Source of the DNA: Owenia fusiformis
Taxonomy: Eukaryota > Annelida > Polychaeta > Sabellida > Oweniidae
Assembly: GCA_903813345.2 (NCBI GenBank)
Contig: CAIIXF020000006.1
Location: forward strand, 37,723,936-37,787,935
Length of the DNA: 64,000 nt
Reading direction: 5' to 3'
Shown here: piece after piece, positions 10,101 to 23,000 of the stretch
Numbering within the stretch: the stretch's first letter is position 1
How the letters are laid out: the number at the start of each line of letters is the position of its first letter
Program-made: the position numbers and the translations under genes
The notes under the pieces: model-generated
The model's input: only the letters and a program-made list of their open reading frames with translations
Database searches by the model: none
Told to the model about the DNA's origin: nothing

Positions 10101-13079
10101 CTTTTAACAGACCCCCTTTGAGTACTTATTAATAATAAACAACACTAAAATTCATAAACAATAGGTTAAATCACACAGTATGCAAATATACAAGCCTTCA
10201 TTCACCTGACAAAATGATATTCTATAAATAAAAAATTAACATTATTCCGCAGATTTACTATTTTCTCCCTAAAATCTGGATACCTTAAATACCGACCCGG
10301 CCTCGCAAATAAGCATCATAAAACTTTAATATTGATTTCATGACATAGTGTTATATACCAAATTGTTCGGAAATGGATTACCTTTAAAATGATATATAAA
10401 TCAATGTATCATATTGAACATAGCTATTTTCAGTCTGATTTAAAGTTGGGTATCGGTTTTTTTGGCCCACCCTGTAACAGTCATAAATGTGACTTTTAAC
10501 TACAAACTTCATTCTCTAGTATACATATACAATATATTTGTTTTTTACATTTTTTAATAGTACCGCAATGCTCTTAACATGGGGTCTACTGATATGAGTG
10601 CTTGGTATGAACGATGGTATTTTAGAGCTAATAGAGAACCCAGAGGAAGAGTGTTCTACGAGTTTGATTCTTCTCTTTGTAAGTGTTCCTAGTATTTCCT
10701 AGTTGTTTCTGAGCGAGAGTTTTGTCAACATGGTCAAGTGACTTGGGGAATTTTGTGCAAACTTCACAATCTAGATCAATGTGAATTGATAAACAAAAAA
10801 GCTCGTTGGGCTCGTACGGTGTGTCATTCAGTTTCATTTCATCTGAAATTTCAAAATCATTTATATTTATTATAGCTTCCAGACAAAAGAACGACATCCT
10901 GTCTGCAATGGAGGAGATACAAATTAAATCAGGGGGAGCGACCTCCAAGTGTATTCAATTCCTCCCGAACAATGGCAATTCAAGGGACCATTTATTGATA
11001 AAAAGTACATCATCATCGTAAGTATACATATTTTGGCAATTATATGTGTGGGTATGCCATGTTATATTTTAATTGTCGTCATTAAAAGTGATTGCATGAA
11101 GAAATTTGTATATAAATTACTTATTTTCATCGACGTTGATTGCATGCTCCACCTCTAGGATAACCCGATGTAATTCAAATGACAGAATCACATCTAGTTG
11201 AACTACCCGTACGTAAACTGACTTAGTTATTTAAATGTTAATATGGAGATGGGAATTGGATACCAGATAATGGTGTTTTTCAATATCCAGGCATAATGCT
11301 CCTATCTATTCCTCCATTGACTCAACTTTGTGAACTTATTCTTCAGCTGCCAGAGCAGTGGGATAGGTAAGGACAAAGAGGTTCACCAGCCATACATCAA
11401 CTATGGTCCTGGGTGTTTCATCATTGGCACTCTCATGCACGAATTGCTACACGCACTTGGATTCTTCCATGAACACGTCAGAAATGATCGTGACGATTAC
11501 GTTGATATTATTGGCTCAAACATAAGGGGTGGTTACACTTCTCAGTTTGCAAAGCCAGAATATGCATCTGATCTCATTAGTTACACGCCTTATGATTACG
11601 ACAGTGTAATGCACTATGGCAAATATTCATTTTCCAAAGATGCTGGGCAAGGATTGGAGACAATACGCGTTAAAGCTGGAAAATCTACTAATTTCGAAAT
11701 TGGCCAGCGAGATCACCTCTCTAAAAGTGATATTAAAGATTTGCAGATTATGTATTCCTGCCCTGATATAGGTAAGCTGACTTTGATTTTTCATTATTAT
11801 TTTCAGTAGTTGTTTGTATTTCCCATTTTCAATTAGTTCTCTGTAAAAATTTTAAATAAACATCACGGGATCCTCAGATCAAGCTTATGAAAGAATGCAA
11901 TTTGAATACTGTTCATGTTATTGTTCCAGGAGTTGCCGCTGGCGAAGAGGCTGCTACTCCCCCTAGTATGTACCATGTCATATCAAAATTGTAATCACAA
12001 ATGTATCTGGGGCTTGGATCATTAAGACAGGTCCTAAATCCAAATAGAAGAGTTTGAGCCCATTTAAGCATTGCGAATGGCTTTGGATTTACCATGGCAG
12101 AATAATTTTCCTACAAATTCAGATTTTTCTGTCACTGACAAATGAAAAACAAACGTCGAGCCCTTAATGCATGAATTTTCCATTTCAGACTATGTTTGCA
12201 CTTTCGAAGCTGATGATTTAAAATGTGGATTTATTAATGGACATTCGTCTATCTGGAAGTCGACACCCGTGTCGAGTATAGGCTCAGAATATTATGATGC
12301 CACATTCAGTTTTCCTGGTCAAAATATAGGTAAGTCGAACTTAATGACTCGAAAACTGTTAAAACAAGGCATAAAACGCGAAGTTCATGAACTACATATC
12401 GCTATTTAAGGCTCAGAAGTACCAACCAATTATATAGCCAGTTTATATAAGACATCCTCCTTCTTAGCACTTCATATTAATTGATACGTCGCTTCAAAAT
12501 GTTTTAGGCAATGTGCTGTACATGGCACCTGGGAGTGCCACCACCGACGCCTTGTTTACCGCTAACGTTCCACCTGCCGAATATTGCCTTCAAATCAACT
12601 ATTTTTGCTATGGTTCAAACAGCAAGGCACAAGTCTACTCTGGTATGAAGGGTACAAAGAGGCTCATTTACACATTACCATCCTGTAATGATTTCACGTG
12701 GTATTACACCTGGATGGGCATTGAAATGTCAACTTCGGGAACAGTATGTACTGTATTCTAATGAATAGGCTATGGTTCATTTTTATAGAAACGTGTACAC
12801 TTACGGGTAACCTTATGGGCCTCTATGGTCCTCTCTTATTATTATAAGCAAATACCTTTTGATCAACCTCCATAGTAAACAGTTGTCAATCTAATCAACT
12901 CTGTTAATTCATCCATTTCTAAAATCACATATATGATTCAATAGTTATTCTTTATTTTATATTAATTTCTTTTGTTCCAGATTGAGATACATGGTTTACG
13001 TGCAAACATTGGACACTTTCTACTTGACGACATTAAGCTTATGGAAAAACCAGCCGACTGGAAAGACTGCAACCAATAA
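7129..13079 (+). CDS. Astacin-MAM metalloprotease, gene A (12 exons)
   Basis: A secreted zinc endopeptidase zymogen, 502 codons. Exons by GT-AG junctions and phase: 7129-7263, 7871-7930, 8328-8358, 8660-8686, 8786-8844, 10561-10678, 10876-11017, 11347-11771, 11930-11965, 12189-12329, 12508-12743, 12981-13079. Residues 1 to about 32 form a signal peptide with hydrophobic core LGLITTASVLFC. The propeptide runs to about R104, carries two Cys from exon 2, and ends with YQGD (D90), matching the FxGD aspartate switch. The astacin domain (about 105-332) has [19 protein letters not shown] at 222-240, Met-turn SVMHY at 277-281, and four Cys (in SKCIQF, CQSS, GPGC, YSCPD) in the usual disulphide positions. 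A short linker (GVAAGEEAATPP) leads to a MAM-like domain, about 345-502, starting YVCTFEADDLKCGF and ending LLDDIKLMEKP. The ATG follows a TATA box, and gene B starts with the same MAER. Domain assignments are strong; the substrate is unknown. Confidence 0.92.
7531..7721. repeat. Short foldback in intron 1 of gene A
   Basis: Arms of about 55 bp: the left begins TGCCAACTTTTGGTACATC and the right ends in its complement (GATGTCCCGAAGTTGGCA). The inner arms also pair (CTATGATATATCGACTAGATT against its near-complement). No ORF. Probably a MITE. The rest of intron 1 (7264-7870) shows nothing recognisable. Confidence 0.65.
7931..8659. other. Introns 2 and 3 of gene A, around micro-exon 3
   Basis: Apart from the 31-nt exon 3 at 8328-8358, this stretch is AT-rich intron sequence. 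No transposon ends, ORFs or strong hairpins were noticed. Confidence 0.5.
9353..10474 (-). mobile_element. Tc1/mariner relic with ~290-bp inverted repeats
   Basis: Lies in intron 5 of gene A (8845-10560). The ends start CAGGGTGGGCCAAAAAA and are bordered by TA on both sides (9351-9352, 10475-10476). The inverted repeats are unusually long, pairing roughly 9353-9650 with 10190-10474. The interior, read on the minus strand, resembles the catalytic part of a Tc1/mariner transposase: FQHDIASYHRSQETLAF, then PPNNPDAT and VFDYHTWSHLKEMV, matching the family pattern PPNSPDxNPxDY followed by W-HLKE. In-frame stops show it is dead. The N-terminal half is missing. Confidence 0.85.
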
Positions 13080-15330
13080 GAGTGCTTAAAATTTGCAATT
13101 AAAAGCACCTGGTAACAATATATTTCGGCATGACAATGTGTATATTTATCTCATTTCCATTTAGTGCAGACGATGATTAAATTTCTAACAGAAATTTAAA
13201 AGAGAACGACTGTTTTATATAAGTTATTTTAATGTTTTTACAATGTGATACGTACATAGCAACGTGCACCATGTCTAGACAGCCAATGGATTTGCAGGAT
13301 CAGGCCACGTGAACAAGTACGTGAAATAATAGATAACTGTTAGCTAAAGTATAGCATTTACTTATTAACTACAATTATTATAATGGTACGAAATGGCGAA
13401 ACGTATACCAGTATACAATATTTTATATAGGTTGTCTGTATTTAGAGATAATATTCCACCAACCATACCTCTGTTTTATGATAAGATTTTTTCAAGGTTG
13501 ATTGGCTCCTAGTATTCTTTGCTGATTCTTTGACGTCAATTAACCTTGTGTTCGTATAATTTGCAAATTTGCGTAAATATTGAGAATAACATTATAATTA
13601 TTGTCATCTCTTTAACAAATACTCGGTCAATGGATAAATATTCTAGTACAATTATTACAAATTGTATCCTGTCAGGTAGGTAAAGATCGGCAAAAGATCC
13701 CGGTTGCCTCTGTGTGCATAGAATAGTTTCTGATCACTGATTAACGACTGCCACAACAATGGACTACGCGCTTGTTTATTGCATAGTAAGCAAATTACAT
13801 TTTATATTCACCACCAGTATAATAGAATGAAACAAAAGATAAATCATATCTGTTGGTGCTAAGGTTCACTGGCGTGAACTTTTATTTAAAGCTTCAAAAT
13901 TAATTTTACATAAAATAGATGGCATGACGGCCACAGTGAACTTTTATTTAAAGCTTCAAAATTTTATTTTACATAAAATAGATGGCATGACGGCCATATG
14001 CACATATCTCAGGTAGGCACTGGAGGTGCCTACCCGAGACATGTGTCATGCCTTCGCTCACCAGTGTAATGAATCTGATGATGCCAGTGAAACGCAACTT
14101 CAGACAACTTCGCCTTGATTTGGATCCTGGCCAGGCTACGCCTCTGATTTTAAAACAATCAAAATAGTATTAGTCCCTAATTATTGGGTCATTTCAAAGG
14201 ATCAGTCTAATACCAGTCAAAGTTAGCATATTTATGTACAATTTGCAGATTTTGAACTGAATAATTAAAATTTGTTAATTAATTTGTTTTACATGTACAG
14301 TCGTATTGATACAGATATAATTACATTTTTAGATCAGATATTAGCAAGTTCCTTGTATATTATCTATGTACAGTTTGGTCAAAAAATGGAAACCCTGCAT
14401 TTTCCTTATATCTTTGTCACTTTAAGGAATTACTCCCCTATATTTCCCACATATGTACATCATTCAACTTCTCATATATTGCCATATCCCAACAGGTAGG
14501 GACATTTTAGACGATGAATACAGGTTTCCCCACAACGCAATAGTGGACACTGGGCATGTTCTTTAAAGTGACTATCGATCTGATGATCATGAAATAAAGT
14601 AGGCTGGTAGCAAATTGAATGATGTACAAAAGTGTAGAATATCAGGGAGTTATTTTTTTAAATGACAAAGATATAAGGAAAATGGTATTAGAGATTCCAT
14701 TTTTGACCACCCTGTACCTCTGGATACACAGGTAAATGATGATGGTCTTATATGGATTTGGGATATTATCCCTCTGTCTGCATAGAATATTTTGTGATCA
14801 CTGATTAATGACCGCCACAACAATGGACTACGCGCTTATTGCATAGTAAGCAAATTACATTTTCGCTTACCAGTGTAATGAATCTGACGATGCCATGGAA
14901 ACGCAACTTCAGACAACTTCGCCTAATTTTGGATCCTGGCCAGGCTACGCTTCTGATTTTAAAACAATCAAAATATTATTAGTCCCTAATTATTAAGCCA
15001 TTTCAAGGGATCAGCCTAATACAAGTCAAAGTTAGCATATTTATGTACAAATAGTTATTTGCAGATATTATCAAGTTTCTTGTATGTTATCTAAGTAATA
15101 TAATTCACAGGATCCTAGGAATCGAAATCGGGGTGGTATATTAACTGTAATTAGCATACAGCAATACAAAATTAGTTTAATTTGAATTTGTTACAAATGT
15201 ATGTGCATACAATGCAATAAAATGAATTTTGCAAGAAAAAAAATTATTCGTTGATTCATTTAAAAGAAGAAATGTCCGTTATATATACCGATCTTGAGCT
15301 TCTCTAAATAGTAAATCCATTACAATTTGT
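13080..15330. repeat. 3' flank of gene A, duplicated locally and after gene B
   Basis: About 14045-14365 recurs at about 14865-15095 as a direct duplicate; both carry GGATCCTGGCCAGGCTACGC and AGTCAAAGTTAGCATATTTA. The part just before (about 13730-13800, CAATGGACTACGCGCTT) recurs at 14820-14860. A more diverged third version lies downstream of gene B at about 28600-29000. A 62-bp tandem duplication occupies 13874-13935 and 13936-13997, followed by the palindrome GGTAGGCAC..GTGCCTACC near 14015-14038. A possible ATTAAA poly(A) signal lies at 13098-13103. No gene was found. Confidence 0.65.
14371..14714. mobile_element. Mariner-type MITE
   Basis: A 344-bp element with inverted ends CAGTTTGGTCAAAAAATGG and CCATTTTTGACCACCCTG, each flanked by TA. 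The arms continue inward (GGAAACCCTGCATTTTCCTT and further on the left) for about 120 bp. No coding capacity. It sits at the point where the two local copies of the gene A 3' flank diverge. Confidence 0.72.
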
Positions 15331-16499
15331 TACTTGCATCATTGACAGACTGTGGTACAACTATTATTTTTGAAATTGGTAAATGTTGTCGGAAATTGAC
15401 ACCTTGTTATGTTTCCAGCAAAATGTATTTCAGTCAAGATGGAATGATTTTGTTGTTTTGCGATCAAGCCCTTGTGACCCCCTTTGAATCCCAACCCCCT
15501 CTTCCATGCCAAACACAATTCTCTACAAGTAAAATTAGGTTCTAACGAGTTGGTGCAAGCTACAGCCTTTGAAACTTGTTATGTTATGCTTACAATGTTA
15601 TGCATTGTGCAAGTACATGATTATCCCTAGTTATGTGTGAGTATGTATAAATGTAGAAAGATGATAGTACCATCACCACATACTGACAATCAATTCGATA
15701 TTCCATAGAACGTTTTAAACAACGCACTTCATTGTGTCCTTAAACTACAAGTCAATCTACCCTGGCGGAATCACCCGTCACATCCTTAAACTACAAGTCA
15801 ATCTACCCTGGCGGAATCACCCTTCACATCGGGATAGCTTCTTCAACAACTGAACAATAACTGGATACGTGAAATGCCACGTCCACTATTAACGTGGAAA
15901 AGTTACCTCGTAAACGCTGGGCATTTACCCTTGAATGGTACCAAGTTACACATTGGAAATGCTAAATTTAACAGTTCATTTTCCATAATCACATAATATG
16001 TAACTGAAACAATAAGATTTGTTGCTTTTTGAATAAAGTGTTAGCTATTAAATCTACAAGAGGGAATGTTATTCAAACTGTTTTCATGACATTAAAATTG
16101 TTTAAGACATTTTTGATCGAAAGGAAGGATGATTAACGTTTCAGGCGAGTATCAAAACCAAAATTGGAATTTCCTTTGGATTAATTCACTTTAAAAGTGA
16201 AACATAATGTTTCTTATGTCATTAGACAATGAGTAAATTAACATTATTGCATCTTTACAGTTTGCACGAAGTTACTATGTCTGACTTTATTAAAGACTAC
16301 TATTTGCTTTTGAACGTTATATACTGTCGTTTACAGATCTTAAATCTGAAATTAATGTAGTCATGAAAAAAAGAAAATTCCAATATTATTTTTACTTTTA
16401 TTCCTTACGAAAATTTCTTTGAAAAAATGTTGTAAGAGAGATCATTTGATAATAATTTATACCTCTAAGTAGGTCTCGCGATTACCTGGATACGTGTGG
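15331..16499. other. Intergenic DNA between genes A and B
   Basis: No gene. A 46-bp tandem duplication lies at 15738-15829 (CTACAAGTCAATCTACCCTG twice). From about 15990 onward scattered similarity to the far 5' flank of gene A begins. Confidence 0.5.
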
Positions 16500-17076
16500 A
16501 ACATTTGTTTATTTGTTTTGTAATATTGTATTGTTTAAGTGAGCTCTGTTGTACGCTTTGCAATAGTTAGTAATGAAAGAAAATAATAAAGGTTGTATAA
16601 TCCCCTACTGTTTGTCTTCTCCTAACCTCTTGTTGTCTTAATATCGTTGACTTGGCAGAAATATGTTATCCTGCTTAATAGCAATGTGTACTATGGCAAT
16701 TGCTGTATTGGAATTGATCAGTGAGAATCACGTGTTATTAACTATCTATTGTTATATAAAATATATGATCATAAAATTGCAAAAGGATTTAGCCAGCTTA
16801 TTGTGAAACACTACTTCAAATAATCCAAAGAGATTTCTTTTTCACATCATAGTTTAATTCGAGAAACACAAATCGTATTTTAAGAGTTCCCTTTATGAGA
16901 TGGATGAATATGGATATTTGGAACAATGCCCAAAACGTGCGAATGGTCACTAGTATAATTCCTGAATTATCCAGTCGGTCTTGTTTTTCAAGTTTTGCGC
17001 GTAACTCATATAAAAGGGAAGAATTAATGATGTATCTAACATTGGTTTGGCGACAAGAAGAAGGGACAAGAGAACA
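16500..17076 (+). promoter_or_regulatory. Upstream region and core promoter of astacin gene B
   Basis: Counterpart of 6540-7128. The identical 31-bp block with CACGTG is at 16713-16743 (CACGTG at 16729-16734). A second conserved stretch at about 16935-17008 includes GCGAATGGTCACTAGT. A good TATA box, TATAAAAG, lies at 17009-17016, about 60 bp before the ATG. Confidence 0.62.
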
Positions 17077-20000
17077 ATGGCAGAAAGAGGTAGTTTGGGA
17101 TGGTTTCACCTAGGTCTGATAGCGTCTGTATTGGTCTGTGCGCAAATCGAAAAGGCAACATCAAACGATGTCAATGAGCCAACTGATGAAAACAAGGTAA
17201 GATTTTCCATCAAGAATAATACATTTTCTCATATTATATAAGTTCATACGTAGTATATGTTTTTACTCACGAGATGATTAAATCTGAATAGAATGGACTG
17301 TTTTATACCATTGTATTTTTTGAAAAGGAAATAAGAGCTTATGCTATTCAGTAATTATTAATTCGTGACCCACATACATGTAGGTAGGTGATATAGTATT
17401 ATCAAAAAGTAGAATAATAGAAGCCTTTGACAAATAAATTCTAATGTACACATGTATATGCTTAGAATAAAGAGAATACTGTGACTTTTTCCGAGATAAT
17501 TATTTCAAGTTTAATGTCCAAATGATTCTAAAGGGGATCTTAAATCTTCAGTAACTTTCGAATTTGATCAAACATCTTAATTTTTGAAAACTGCCATTTA
17601 ATTTGGTTAGAAAGCGTTCTTTGTAACACATTTATGCCAACAACAAACTGTATAACTTGTAAATTGGGCGTAGCTCGCTTTGACGTAGTCGAGACAGCTG
17701 CTTGATCAAACTTTTAAAGAGTCCCAGCTTTATTATGTTTGTTTCTACTTTTAAGCAAATTTCACGGACTTAAGAGGGTGAAATTGGGGATTTCAAGTGC
17801 TACTTCTCAAGAAAATAGTCTTACCTTTCTATTGATTTTCTTGGTCCTTCATTGTCTCTTTCACGGCAGGAATTGGTTTCTCAAAATTAAAACTGGATTA
17901 AGCATTGCTTAGAATAATTATTCAGATATTTATTCTAATATTATAAGCATGATATGTAATTAATTGTAGTGTAATGATTTTCCAAAATCAATTACATAAT
18001 TATCTTGAAAGTTACTCATTTTAACTCGGTGGCCTAATGGTGGCATCAGTCTTGTGACTTTTGAAAGTTCAATCCAGAATGAATCTTTTTATTTATCTCC
18101 GAACCATATTTTATTTTTTAATCTCTTTTTTAGCAGAATGAGCAACATAACTGCAGTGTTTTTGTTATTGTTGTTGGCTTATTTCTTATATTACAGATAT
18201 ATATCAAGCAGGATAAAAGATACAAATGTGTATTAACAACGTGTATGGAAATACCGGTAAGCAAATACAATATAAAATTAGGGTTTCTAAAGAGTAGTGA
18301 CATAATTATGGTAATTAGACACGTCATGCTTTAGTTGATCGTACCTTAAGTTTTTCTGGCTGATGAAAACTGTTCTAAATATTTTGAGGACCGTGCATTT
18401 TGAAAGTACAATGCGGTTAGAATCCGACCTGAGACTTCAAGACACATTCAACTAAGCACTAAGTTTTCAAACGTATCATCGATTGTGAGAGATGCTTGAA
18501 ATAATGATGTTTGTTAATTTTAGATTGGTGGTGAGGAATCTGGGATCATAGGAAGTAAATATAATTTAAACAATCATTTTGTACATAACTGTTATCTTCT
18601 ACAAGTATCTTATTAATATTTTTTATAATTAAGCATGTTAAAGCAATTGCAAAAAAGAATTACAATACAGTTACATGGTAAACATACATTTTAAGATTTT
18701 ACAATACAGTATTGGTTAAACGTTATTCTTAGAGAAATGTTATAATATTGGCAATCTTTTTTATTTAAAAGATAAATGATCAGTATCATTTTTTTAATTT
18801 TGCTTCCATGATTTTCCACTTATCGCCTCTGCCAACCTGTTTGTCCAAAATACAATATTCCTTTACATTACTTATATAACCTTTAAGTGTTGGTTTTAGC
18901 ATAGAATGTTTACACAAATAAACATACCTTTTAGAAATACATACTATATTATTTTTAGATATTGTAGTATCATTGGTTTCAATGAGAGCTAAGATTTTGA
19001 AATGCATTTTTCTCTGAACCACCATGAATGGATGAGTTCATTTCTCTTATTTATGAACCAATGATCTTATTACTAGTAATCTTTATGGCAAAACAAATTA
19101 GAATGCATGCTATGCATTAGTGTGAGTTATAACTTACTAAAAGATACATGTGACCTTTCAAAGTTAGTTTTTTAGTTAGTTTCAAAGATTTTTCGAAGTC
19201 CTTCAAAACCACTTTTTGAAATTAAAAAAAAGAGTTTCTCATATCACTCTTTGATAACATTTGGTAAGGCTACAGTATAACCGAAAGTGATTCTATCTTT
19301 AAGTACAACTGAGTTGTAAATTAGCAAGAAGGCATCTTCCCTCGTGTATTAATATCTGTGTTTATTCATTTCGTTTATATTTCCAGATCCAGAAGAGAAT
19401 AACAATGACACGTGTAAGTTAAAATATTCCAGATAAAATTGGCATATCACTTTATCGTCTTTAAACACTGACTTCTGTTTCAAAAATGTGTTAGAACACA
19501 GACGTAGCTGGGGCGATGTTTTTCTTTTTTGCGGTCAATATTTTAGCTATTTAACACGTCATATGGAACCCGTAATTAGATTCTTTTATTGTATTAACTT
19601 AGTAATATAATAATATTTTGAACTATATCATATATATATTGTATTGTCATGTACATTTCATTTCAGCCCTCTACGAAGGGGATATTGTTTCTCCACCCGT
19701 TTTGAAAGGCGTTGCTGAATCAAGGGTAAGTTTCATTGAGTTATATACATTGAAAGGGGGGCGAGTTGTTTGTAGAATGAATCGGGGGATTTTTTTCATG
19801 AATTTCGCTTTAAGATTACACCATGTAATCCAAAAATATATTTCTCATTTTCAAAGATAATCCATGGATTAACACCCAGGTATTTTTATTTTTCAAACTT
19901 CAGAGGGCTGGGAATCAATGTGCTCAACGCTTTTGAATACGATAAATGTTGTTTTAAATAGGTTTTACGTATGCCAATAATTTCTCAAATTATGTAAGCT

Positions 20001-23000
20001 GAATGCATTCCTTAATCCCTAGAATGCCTATCATATAACATTCTTTTGTCTTGGCCACTTAATATGTTTTGTTGCTGTCTGATCATCAAATCAAATTGTT
20101 GTTATTTAAAGATGTCAGTCAAATCTGGTGAAACAGCACAACACTAACCTAAATAGCACAAGTACATATTATGTAACTCATCCATAATATTTCATGCATC
20201 AGGTATTAAGGCTAAGGGGATTAACTTTTACACATAAACTGAGCTGACAGATGTGTATGCTTACATGTACAACTTCCAGGATTGTAAGAATTCAAAACTT
20301 GTTGATAGCCATATTTTCCTGAATGTGACATCGAGATATTATGGCATTTATGAGTGGTAAAACATGAAAAAAAGCATTTTCATTTAAAATTAGCATATGA
20401 TTTGAATTGATGCCAAGAAATGTATTAGTTAACTGTATCCGTTTTACATCCATTGCAGTTGGCTACATTATAAGACAAGGCATTCACATGCAAAATGTCA
20501 ACACCTGCCATTTGTTACAGACACCAACTGCCAAACACCAACTGCCAAATGATAAACACCAACCACTGAACACCGTCCACAAAAAAGTTTGAGACCATAA
20601 CAATATGTCACCACTTGTGGTGGTGACATAAAAATGATCATGGAAAATTGTACTTTTTTAAAAAAGTAGGAACTTCTGAGGTTATTAGAAAATTGGAAGA
20701 CAAGGAAGGATTCTGGCTTTAAGATATTAGGGTTATAAATTGCAATGAAACTAAAACAAAACATTATTTTTCTCACATATCACAGTGTATATTCAAATCA
20801 CAAATACGATATCATACAATTACAATAATTTATGTCTTATAAATAAGTACTGCCTTTCCATCCATAATTGATGTTGATGAAGATTGTGTTTCCAGTTTGA
20901 TTTATGAACAACATTCATGGTTTTATTTATTATGTTCATTATAATGTACAATGTGATTGATAATCAATTCACACATAGCTAGGTTTGAATATTAAACTCC
21001 AGCCAAATAGAGCCAGCGCAATATTTCAACCTTTGTAACCCTTGCAAAAAGATTTTCTTGCAATAAAAATGTGAAAATAATAATTGATAATTATCACATT
21101 ATTGTTATTATTTCATCCACTCATGTTATTTGTCCTGGACTTTGCACACTCAAGACATCCTTAGTGCTATCATTCTACAACTCATTAAGCCATGGCATTA
21201 AATCCTTTTCATGCAATATGTGATATAAGACAGTTCCAAGGGTGGTGATATAATAATAAACTGTAGGCTATAGTATAGCGTAATGAAAATAGATTTTAAG
21301 GTAGATATGTCTCGATATTTTTCACTAATTTTCATGATTACAAATACCGATAATCAATGAAAGGGACAATATTTTCACATTTGTAATTGTATGTGTATGC
21401 ATGGTCCATGGTGTATGTTACCATAATTCTTTATATCCACTTAAAATGTCAAAAATATTGCTCAGTTTATAATTATCAGATAATTTATTCATCACCAAAA
21501 TTAGTAAAAATTATCAACATGCAGAACTACCTTAAAGAGTTTAATCTCTCACTCAGTCACAATCGTGTCAACCAAAACTGTATTTGTGATACATAATAAA
21601 GGATTATACAGCTTACCATACGTGTGCAATATATATAGCATCCACACTGACATCTTTACAGAATCATATATAATTTTTGAATATAAACTAACTTTTTTTT
21701 TTTTTAATTTTTTATATTTCCTTTATTTCATAATACATCATACAAACAGATACAGGGCCTACGCCGAAGCATTATTGGCCCTGTTGAAGTAGTTACAATA
21801 TAAGTTAAAATAGGTCACAATGTAAAAATGATAGATATAGAACATATTTATGAACATGAAAATAATCTTGAAAACATGAAGACAGGTCAGAGATATATGT
21901 ATAAATTAATGAATATTGGACTATTTAACTTCCTTGACAATAGAGTGTAAAAATTCTGTTGTTAATTCAATAGCCTTTTTATTTGTAATTGTGTCAAGAG
22001 AAGGATCTGCAAAAAGTAGAAAGTCTACCCTGTCTTCCTGTTTTCTATTATTAAAAGAGTTTAAATTAAAGGATGGCAGTCCCCCTAGTTCTCTGTGAAA
22101 ATTGAGTCTTTGAGTATTAAAAAGAGGGCAATGGAGCAATAGGTGTTTGGTTGATTCAGTAGAATGACCACATTTACATTTGGCATTTGGAATATTTTTG
22201 AAGTTATGTGTAAAAAGATGCTGCCTAAAAATGAGATCACATCTCGTTTTATTTAAGACAATTTTTTTATATCTGGATAGGTTTAATTTTGGGGTTGTGA
22301 ATTCTTTCTTTTTCCCATTCAAAAATGTTCTTATTTTATACTTGAATGAGTTGCGTGAGTGTGCTTGTTTCAGTTCATCAGGTAAATTATCCCATAATTT
22401 AATACTGGATAAAGCTGTAAACTTTCTAAGTTTAGCAGATACTTTGAATGGGATCTTAAAATCATTGCTACGACGAAGTCTTTGGTGGTTTACCTGATTC
22501 TTATACTGTTCAAAAACATTTGAAACATATGAAGGCATCTTATAATTATTTACAAAGTCAAACATAAAAACTAGTTTTTTTCTTTTCTTCGATTGGATAA
22601 GGATCTCCATCCAAGACATGCCATCACCTTCTCAGAGTTTGACCCTTGGATGCAACCACTTACAATAAGACCCGCTCTATATTGGACTCTATCTAAACTT
22701 GCTAAGAGGTTTAGATTTGCGCTGTCAAAAATAATATTGCCATATTCGAGGTGTGGGAGAATGAATGAATAAACTAACTCAACCCAATAAGGCGAGTACT
22801 AAAGAATTTACTTACCTGCCATCTAAAAATCTGCTTTGAACTACCATTAAATTCCTCCAAGAGAATATTCTAGGGATTATGGAATGCATTCAGCTTACAT
22901 AATTTGAGAAATTATTGGCATACGTAAAACCTATTTAAAACAGCGTTTATCGTATTCAAAAGCGTTGAGCATCAATGATTCCCAGCCCTCTGAAGTTTGA

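Noticed and set aside
18786-19025. 79-codon minus-strand ORF in intron 3 of gene B
   Set aside because: No recognisable domain, no promoter or splice signals, and nothing comparable in the same intron of gene A.
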